Part shown: positions 55,935-64,000 of the stretch, in pieces
How positions within the stretch are numbered: the stretch's first letter is position 1
How the letters are laid out: the number at the start of each line of letters is the position of its first letter
Assembly (NCBI GenBank): GCA_036874045.1
Contig: CM072335.1
Coordinates: 21,397,501 to 21,461,500 of the forward strand
DNA: 64,000 bases
From: Cymodocea nodosa
Lineage: Eukaryota; Streptophyta; Magnoliopsida; Alismatales; Cymodoceaceae
Reading direction: 5' to 3'
The notes under the pieces: model-generated
Told to the model about the DNA's origin: nothing
Seen by the model: only the letters and a program-made list of their open reading frames with translations
The model's database searches: none
Position numbers and translations under genes: made by a program

Positions 55935-58134
55935 TGTTTAGAATAAAAAAGTGCATATTAGTAACGGTTAAATGATGGTTAATTGCATAATATTTAGCTT
56001 ATCATATAAGAATTAAGCCATTATGTTATAATTGCACTGTTATAAGCTTTAATTAAAGAATCTGCTTAATTTGGAGGAATTAATATTAATTTAGTATATT
56101 TCTGAACTGTCGGTAAGTTGCAGGCTGTGAAATCCTTAAGTATCCGAATTTTCTAATATTTCGGACAGTTATGTTTAACATACCGAACATGTATCGGATA
56201 GTTATGTTTAAACTACCGAACAGTTATGTTTCAAAAGAATATTTTATTATTTCCTAAAGTACACATGTCAAAACCATAATGCATGACTTAAGTGAACTTT
56301 CGGTGAGTTATCTATAACTATCCGAAATTGCAGCTGGGCATCGGATAGTTATACGTGTAACTCTCCGAAATCTCCTTTTATTTATAAAATAGCTGTGGAC
56401 ATGTGTCATGTTCCGAGAAAGTGACTTAAGTGAATTTTCGGTGAGTTATCTCTAACTATCCGAAATGCATCTGAGCATCGGATAGTTAGACCTGTAACTC
56501 TTCGAAATGTTTCTTTTATTATTAAATTGCTGCTGACACATGTCAAGATCTGGTAGATTTACTTAAGTTATATATCGGTGACTTATCTGTAACTATTCGA
56601 AGTGCATCTGGACATCGAATAGTTAAGTTGTAAGTATCCGAAATGCACTTGAGCATCGGATAGTTAAATTTATGCACGTGTTTTATAGTTAAATCAACGA
56701 AGCAAGTCCGTTGAGTTATCTGTAACTCCACAAACTATTTATTTTCTAATATGCCACTATAGCAGTTGCAGAAACAGGACAGTTGGAAGAAAAATCACGA
56801 TTGCACATATCACGCAAGGAGAAGAAAGCATCATCATTGATATGAATGAAGGAAATCCAATCGACCATTCAAGCAGAAGTAGTTACCACTAAATAAATAT
56901 AAAAGAAAAATAAGTAAATGGTGATGATCGATGGGTGTGGCTAGTGTGTACAAAGGAGGAGTACCAGGCTTTCTGTAGACAGTGTCAGCAATTCTCTAAA
57001 GTACCACACCAACCATCATTACCACCACCATAATCACCAACCATCGGAGGTCTGTGAGGATACTTTCCTAATGTCAGGTCGATTTCAAGCCAAACATAGT
57101 GCCTAACAACCACTGTGACGAGTGATCGCGTCACGGGAAGTGAAGTCATTTTCACCAAGCGCCGACTCATATCTCAAGAGATCATAAAGCTTCTAACCTT
57201 GGCTTCGGGTTGATGCTTGTATGCTAAAGAGGAGATCATCTTGTAATTCTGGACCTGTGATTCTATAGGGAGAGGAGACAGAATTGTAAATGGTTTAATT
57301 TTCAGTGGTGTAATCGCGTCGCATGTAGTGACGGAAGTATTTACTATCGACTGAGATTACTTTACATTTCACCTTTCGCCCATTTCCATGTTCATATTAA
57401 AACAAAAATACCAAAAACAACTTATTTGTGATTGTATTTTGTATTTGAGTGTTGTATTGTTTATGTTGTATCGTGATTAATGTTATCTTTGTTAGTGTTG
57501 TGATTGTTTTATGTTTGTTTTAGTTTTACAGTTTACTAAAATCAATTCATTCAAAAGACTTAAAGATTTTAATGGTTACTGTTTGAATTATCTGAATGTT
57601 AGTATTGTTTAATGATAAATCCAATGTTTACTAACATTAAAGAGCTTAATTGATGTTATTTACAATCTGTGGAATTGCCCAATGGTTGGTCGAATTACTC
57701 TATAAATAGCAGTAATAAAAAGAAAAGGCAGGCTCATAGAGTTAACTTAAGTCCACGAGGTTAGTCTGTTGAGTTAACCATAACTCAACGAATTTTGTCC
57801 GTTGAGTTAACTGTAACTCAACGTAAGGCTTATTGAAGATATAAATTTGATTTTTAACAAACAGAACAGTTCTCAATTCTTAAATAATTCTCTATGAGAT
57901 CGACTTGTACTTGCACATTAATACATTAGACACTGTATACTTGCAGTTAAAATACAAATTGGAATTAATATCTAATTTGTGTGAAAGGTTGTTTGTTTAA
58001 TTCTAAAAAAGAATAGGCATAAAGATAAATTAACTAAGTAAAAACAAAAGTTAACAAATCTAAGTTTTTCTGGTGCGTTATTGGAGATCCAATCAGGTTT
58101 TCTAGTGTCGTGTTGGGTAATCAAACAAGTTTCA
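55935..58134 (+). repeat. Athila-family LTR, full length about 2.2 kb
   Basis: Begins TGTTTAGAAT, ends AACAAGTTTCA (TG...CA). It matches by eye the LTRs of the F-box element (start block, GGTTAAATGATGGTTAATTGC) and the LTR at 1-864 (end blocks). A purine-rich stretch precedes it, as for a 3' LTR, but no Athila primer site follows and no target duplication was found. It may be the 3' LTR of a decayed element to its left, or a solo LTR. It carries palindromes and a tandem hairpin array (see findings). Confidence 0.8.
56276..56700 (+). repeat. Tandem hairpin array in the LTR U3 region
   Basis: About three units of roughly 125-140 bases. Each has CTTAAGT.. then TCGGTGAGTTATCT, AACTATCCGAAATGCA and GCATCGGATAGTTA. 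The last two are near inverted copies, so each unit can fold into a hairpin. Confidence 0.7.
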
Positions 58135-58379
58135 TGATGAACATTAGGATATAAAACAAGATAATAAGTTTCTTGATCTTAAGAAAACTAGTTCTAAAAA
58201 TTTACTATATTCCAAGAGTCAAATTACTTATGAAAAATTCAAGGAATTTAGATCATATGAAATACTATTTAGTAGACCAATTTTTTTTTATCAAATGGAA
58301 GAAATTTAAGAGCTGTCTGAATTTCAAGGTCTATTTAAAATAATTCCCAAAATAGTTAGACATGCAAAGATTTCAAAAG

Positions 58380-58850
58380 TGATCTCTGCATTCTATGCAA
58401 ATATTACTGTTGAAGGTGACTCTCTAGTTACCAATATTGAAGATGTAGATATAAAAATCACACCTCATTTAGTTTATGATACTTTGGAGCTTAAAAATGA
58501 AGGAATTAATATTCTAGAATCAACTACTACATGTAGATGGTTAGAAATAGAAATTAAAATTTATTTGTTTATTGATCCACAAGTTGCTTTATTGAATTGA
58601 ATGAAAATGTTGAAAAGTAAAACAAGAATAGTTGTCATGATCTTAATTAGAACTATATATCAAAGGCATATACATGATTTAGAATTAAGTATCTTTGTAA
58701 AATTCATAACATATGTAGTACTGAACAAAATTCAAATAAATTGGTATAATGTGTTTATTTCTAAATTACAGAATATTGGAAAGAAATTATTTTTTGGAGA
58801 TATCATTTATACTTTCCTTTTTGGGAAAATAGATCTTAACAAATAGAATC
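58380..58850 (+). pseudogene. ATHILA ORF1/putative plant transposon protein-like remnant
   Basis: Text VISAFYANITVEGDSLVTN, then VDIKITPHLVYDTLEL, then IQINWYNVFISKL resembles the plant transposon protein domain found with Athila-type elements (FYANL..., a V.G..I...L...L pattern, and a later (L)..G..INW stretch). The region is interrupted and short. It starts about 245 bases after the LTR end. Family assignment is from memory. Confidence 0.4.
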
Positions 58851-59385
58851 CTATATGGCTAAAATCTAAGTATTTTACTATGAAAGATTTTTAGCATTTC
58901 AATCAAAATGATCCTAGACCAATCTTTGAACTAGTTACTACTATTGAAGAAGCAAGTTTATTAAGTACAACACATCTAAATCAAATTACTACTATATTTG
59001 AAATTCTACAACCCATTCAAGAAAAATTGGATAAATTATAGGTTGATATAGATGATCTTAAAAAAATTTGCATTCTATATATGTTATGATATCCTGGTGT
59101 CTATTAATTTTGTCTTGTAATATTGTATTGTCTTCATGTATCAATGGATTAATTCTATAAAATGTTCATATGCTATTATCTTATAATTTCTATAATGATT
59201 GTATCTTCTTTATCATTTTAATAATGATAGAAAGAGGGAGATGATTTTTGAAAAAAATTTATCTATATTGAATATAAGTTATATGCTATGTGATTGTACT
59301 GAATTTATAATTTCTACATTAGTTTCAATTTGTGTTAAAAGCTTAAAATTTTGTTATGTTTTGTCATCATAAAAGAAAGAGAGAT

Positions 59386-60978
59386 TATTACAGATCTTAT
59401 GTTTTGATGATGATAAGCATTATTTTAATCTTGGTATGACTTGAAACTAATGATAAAAGAATTGTCTTTATGAATCTACATGTAAAATTGATAGGTGCAA
59501 ATCCAACAAAATAAGTTCATAAGGTTTAGGTAAACTCACTAAAGACTCATAATGTTTACTTAAATGTAATAAAGTTAGTTCATTGTGTTTAGGCTTTATG
59601 TGACTCTTAGGAAAGTTCATAATGTTTGTGTAAATTTAACATAATTAGTTCATTGTGTTTAGACTTTAAACTTCATGAAGTGCTTGTGGTGTTTAAGTAA
59701 ACTTAACAAAGTTAGTATGTTATGTTTATTTTATGTACTTATGCGTACTCATGTTTTTTGCATAAATTCAATCAAGTTAGTTTATTGTGTTTAACCTTAG
59801 CACACTTGGACGTACACATGGACTTTATGGAAACTCAACAAAGTAAGTTTGTTGTGTTTAACTTTTATGTACATGAACACTGATGGTTTGATTTGGAATA
59901 AGCCCAAATGTAACAAAATAAGTTTGTTATGTTTGAACAAACTCCACAAACATTAATATAAGGATTCTTGTAGGACTTTATGATTCTCGTAGGAATTTAT
60001 CTTACGATTTTATAATTATTATTTTGCATTTTTCTAATGAATTTTGCAAGAGTTGGTTTTATAGGAATTTGTTTTATGATTTATTTTAGGAATATTTCAA
60101 CAAGAGGCTTTACAAGAGTTTGGTGTTGACAAAAGTTAAAAGACATAGTGTAGTTTTAAAATCAAAATTCAAATTAAACAAAAGTTTCAAAGTTACGAGA
60201 AAAATAACAATCAACTCACGTTTTCGCAGTCATGAATAAAAGACCAGAGATCATGAAATAAATATGTATTCAATCATGTACAAGAATACATGATTATAAA
60301 TATATGCTAATGTTGAGGAAATCACAAGTGCCCTAATGCAATACCAAAGACATTTACACAGGAGCTACTAATCAAGAGAGCTCTGTAGATCAATCCTTAG
60401 AGAAGTGTGAAGTCAAAGGTTTTATGTTTTAGCTTTTCCAGCTTAATCAGAGTTTTCATAGTTTTGAGAAAAATATTATTATTTTTATGCTTTAAATTAT
60501 CAAAGTTTTTCTCGAGATTTTAAAATGTTACAAAACTCATTCCACTTAGATTATAAGTGGAGGATGAAACTAATAAAAAGTGTTTCTAGTTAGTTTGTGG
60601 TTATTTAAGAAGGGGTTCTTTATGGTGTTTACACGAACACAATGAATACTAGTAGGTACTCGATCAATTGTAATGTAGTGTTTATCCTTAGACTATGGTC
60701 AGTGCCAAGTTAAAGAAAACAAAAGGTGTGACACTAGGTTATAGAGTCAACCAAAAACTTCAAGTGCATAGTAGATACTTGAGTGAAACTTAAGGAGTAG
60801 ATGTACTTGATTTGAGGAATCACTATAAACATTTCTATGTGCTTTAATTATAAATTGTTTTATGTGTTTTAAAGAATTTTATTAAATATATTTTAATTTC
60901 TTCATGAATTGTAATTAGTTCTTAAGAGAATAGAAAAAACTTAATTCACCTTCCCTCTTAATCATTCTTGATCCAATA
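59386..60978 (+). repeat. SIRE-like copia LTR
   Basis: Preceded by TTTTGTCATCATAAAAGAAAGAGAGAT, which (given in parts: GTCATCAT, AAAGAAAGAGAGAT) is the typical 3' end of SIRE-type copia elements. It is followed by TTATGTTTTGATGATGATAAGC. The right end reads TTAATTCACCTTCCCTCTTA then GATCCAATA, a typical SIRE LTR end. Internal domains are not seen beside it. Confidence 0.55.
59500..59955 (+). repeat. Tandem repeat of about 65-75 bases inside the SIRE-like LTR
   Basis: Six or so units built on AACAAAGTTAGTTTGTTGTG/TTTA followed by CTTTATGTAC or AACTT. Units vary in length and have diverged. Confidence 0.65.
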
Positions 60979-60984
60979 AATATT

Positions 60985-61820
60985 ATTAATGTTAGTGATT
61001 ATTTCTTTTATCAATAGAATTTTTGGTATTTTCCTCTATAAGATTGTATTGGTGTTATCAATGGTACACATGTAAAAATAATTATTTACAAAAAAGAAAT
61101 AGTAAGGTTTAGAAATAGAAAAATAGAATTATCTCAAAATGTTATAGTAGTGTGTAATTTTAATATGAAAATTATTTATGTCCTTAGTAGGTGGAAATGA
61201 TCAACAATAGATACTTAAATATTACTAAATACAATATCTAAATCAAGTAGTCTTCATGTTCCACTAGGTACATGACTCATGAAATATGGATTAATATTTA
61301 TTATAACTTTACCTTCCAACCAAATATTATTAGGTTGATAGAAGTTTGTATATAAGTAAATTTTACTTAATAAATGTTGGTTATTTAAATCGATGAAAAT
61401 TTATTTGTCTATTTTGAGGTGTTAGGTATTACTTAATAAATATAACATCAATTAACTTTTAGAGAATGCTATATAGAATTTTAACTAGAGACATTTACAT
61501 CTAATGATAATGATTGAATGTTCATTTAAAATTATTAAACATTAATTTTCAATTTTACAAAGTTATGTCTTTTTTTTTCAAATAGAAGTCAAGATTGGTA
61601 TAACATACTTCTTACTTCATAATTTCATCTGTCAAATAGATATAACTAATTTACTTGAAAATCTACAAGATGAATTACTAGAATTTAATATTGTTAATGA
61701 AATATTAGCTTTAGAAGAATGAAAAGAAGAAATAAAGAATATTGTTGAAACAACTCAAGAAAATAAGAAAGAAATGTTCGATAAAATATATGAAAATATT
61801 ATGTTAACTATGTGAGAAAG
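60985..61820 (+). pseudogene. PIF/Harbinger transposase remnant
   Basis: Text in order fits the DDE endonuclease of Harbinger transposases: GVINGTHVKI near 61050 (family GAIDGTHI, the first Asp replaced by Asn), FRNRKIELSQNVIVVCNFNM near 61098, YVLSRW near 61168, a later SFKIIKH.FSILQ-like block near 61528 (family VIERTFGVLK.RFPIL), and LLHNFI near 61612. The frame is interrupted many times and no terminal repeats were identified. Dead copy. Confidence 0.7.
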
Positions 61821-62690
61821 AATAAGTAGTTGAAAATTTTTAAATAAATTTATATCTGAACATTATGGAAGAATTTTATTAATATTGTCATGCATATTTA
61901 ATTTAATGAAATAAATATTATCATGTCATGTTTAATGAAATGCATAAGCTTTCAATACAAAATTTCTTTTAATAAATATATTATCTGTTAAAATTTTTAA
62001 TAATGGTATTGTTGATATTACTATGTTTGGAACTTATTTAAATAAATAAAATTATTTATTTGTATAATGCATTTCTTTACTTTCTTAATGAATACAAACT
62101 TTCATACAATTTATTTTTTTTGACTTTTCTAACTTTTTTGGAACTTTTCATTTTTTAAATTTTCTTTAACTTTCTTTTCTAAACTTCCCAAAGGTATAGA
62201 TACCTCTTTAAAGTCCAAATCTTATTCTAGAAGACCACTCTGGATTTTCAAATTTTATTTTGATAAATTTTGTATTTTCTCTAACTTAGACTGGACGTCT
62301 ACAACCACTTTAGATCATACGTCTGTTTCCTAATTCGGGTGTCTATATCCTTTGATAGAATAAAAAAAAGAATGACTTGTAAATCGAAAGCTACCATATG
62401 GCTAAAGAGATGGTGACCCCATCATCATCTCTGGCCTTAATGGTTGGGAAAAATAGTAGTCATCAATCACTGCCTCTCCTTTCATTCACATAAAATTTTA
62501 ATAAGAAAACAAATTTATTTCGTCCGCGTAAGGGAGGGCAACGTAGAGGAGGGGCATGCGATTGGGTGGGACCGGGAGGGGGGAAGGAATGCATGGTGAA
62601 TGGGTGAACGAGTTTGGGGAGGTGCGGACGATCGGTGTACGGAAGACAGGTTTTCAACTTTTCTAGAAGAATCTCATAATCAAATTTGTA
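61820..62690. other. Region without recognised gene
   Basis: AT-rich to about 62500. A short GC-rich segment at 62520-62640 gives a minus-strand open frame with no recognisable product. Nothing firm. Confidence 0.3.
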
Positions 62691-62694
62691 CATG

Positions 62695-63490
62695 CCAGAT
62701 AGATTGAGTCGGCGTAGATTGGTCAGACCCGTTCTATAATATATCGACTTGACTCAATTTGATTAAAAAATCGAATTGGGTTAGACCGATAAAGTTTAAG
62801 ATTTCACCCGACAAGTTGGGTCGAGTCACGCGGGCTCGACCCAATTCGTAGGTCAGGCTAACCTATAGATATAATTTATATTTAAGTATATAAATGATTT
62901 ATAATTTATTAAATTAATAAATGCATGTAGTAATTGCATATGTTCAATTTTCATTTAATTTAACAAATTAAAGGTGATTTGTAAACAAAAAAATAGCAAT
63001 ATATATATATATATATAACAATAATAAGCTAAAAATAATCAATAAATAAAAATATAACATATAAAGAAATTTAAAAATTCTAAATAATGAATAAAAATAA
63101 AAATAATTATAATAAATAAATAAAAAGATATTAATAACAGCATATAAAAATAAACTAACTAAAAAATAAAATAAAAAATGCAAAAAGAAAAATACAATAA
63201 TAAAAAATATTTTAAAAATTATAATATATGTTAATAATACTAAAATTTAATTTAATATATTTACTAACAAATATATAAATTATTTTAAAAAATTTATCTT
63301 ATTAACTCTTGGGCCAACCTGTGGGTGGCCTGCAGGCTAGTCTAGGCCCAGCCCATATGGGCCAAGCCTACGAGTTGGGCTAACTTAAATTTTTAAAATT
63401 TTGGGACTAACTTAACCTGACCTATAGCCCATATGAGCTTTCATTTCTGAGTCAGGCTGGCTTGACTTACCTACTAATATGTCTAATCAA
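62695..63490. repeat. Dispersed repeat with GGGTCGAG / GGCCCAGCCC-rich ends, hAT-MITE-like
   Basis: The left part (62700-62865) has GGGTTAGACC, GTTGGGTCGAGTCACG, GGGCTCGACCC and GGTCAGGCTAACC. The right part (63305-63480) has GGCCTGCAGG, GGCCCAGCCCATATGGGCC, GTTGGGCTAAC and GTCAGGCTGGC. An AT-rich core lies between. Such text is common at the ends of plant hAT-like non-autonomous elements; borders are not exact. Confidence 0.4.
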
Positions 63491-64000
63491 ATTTCATCTT
63501 AATAGTATCTACAACACTATATATATATATATATGTATATATAACTTATCAAGGAATAGTTGTTAGAATTGATTAAGGGTATGATTTACATTAAACTACT
63601 TTGGAAGATTTGTTTGTAGCCAAACATTTTATGAAAGAATTTGTGACCAAAGGACCTATTTGTATTTATGATCATGGTAAAAAAGAAAATAATAAATAAA
63701 TCCAAAATTTATGAAAAATGAAAATGGTAGAAAGGCACTTTTCGTGGGTATCTATATACATGTCAGAAAGTAATATAATTTAAAATTTAGGTATAGTATA
63801 GTTATTTTGAATAAATTAAATGAATAAAATCCAAATTAATTTGGATATTAATGTGATTAACCTCAACTTTTATATTAATTTCAAAATTAATAATTACCTT
63901 TTACACAACTTATTTTATATTTGAAAATAGTAATAATTATTTTCATTTAAAGAGATTTTAATAAAAGAAAATATAAATTAATCAAACGTAGTACAAAATG
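63490..64000. other. AT-rich sequence at the window end, no gene
   Basis: It contains a (TA)n run near 63520-63545. Nothing else recognised. Confidence 0.4.

Noticed and set aside
62463-62693. Minus-strand open frame with Pro-rich text
   Set aside because: Short, no family resemblance, in a locally GC-rich patch next to a dispersed repeat.

Overview
The window is nuclear DNA of a flowering plant. It is AT-rich, has GT-AG introns, and holds angiosperm transposon families (Athila and chromovirus Ty3/gypsy, Ty1/copia including a SIRE-like LTR, FAR1-type MULE, PIF/Harbinger). I cannot place the species. No tRNA, rRNA or CRISPR array was seen.

One host gene dominates: a mitotic CENP-E-like kinesin of the KIN-7 family (closest in memory to plant KIN-7O), on the minus strand from 51215 to 8171. 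I could chain 30 exons by conserved kinesin motifs, GT-AG borders and matching phases. They give one open frame of 1216 codons plus a stop. The motor domain is packed into 51215-48822. The coiled-coil stalk is spread over the next 40 kb because the introns are full of retroelements; intron 13 alone is 19.6 kb. An E2F-type site (TTTGGCGCC) and a TATA box lie just upstream of the start.

Layout from left to right: 1-7.6 kb, an Athila-type element with a partial 5' LTR, broken gag-pol, a CCGAA-rich tandem repeat and an extra acidic coding region. 8.2-51.2 kb, the kinesin gene. Its introns hold two related miniature LTR elements (11.1-12.5 and 21.6-23.2 kb), copia fragments (12.5-13.8 and 29.7-31.0 kb), a chromovirus with both LTRs and a CCATA target duplication (15106-20123), a GC-rich island (25.07-26.45 kb), and a decayed copia (about 35.4-46.2 kb). 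A gag-pol-less Athila-type element carrying an F-box protein gene copy is nested in that copia (37440-44676). 51.4-64 kb lies upstream of the gene: a FAR1-type MULE remnant, AT-rich tandem repeats, a 2.2 kb Athila-type LTR (55935-58134), a SIRE-like LTR with its own tandem repeats, a Harbinger transposase remnant, and a dispersed repeat rich in GGGCC/GGGTCGAG motifs.

The most unusual item is the Athila-family element whose coding capacity is not gag-pol but an F-box gene copy in sense orientation, sitting directly behind the 5' LTR and primer-binding site. Its downstream LTR copy also carries the primer-binding site, so it is not a simple LTR-internal-LTR unit. The same LTR family shows near-perfect palindromes built from paired CAACGG cores.
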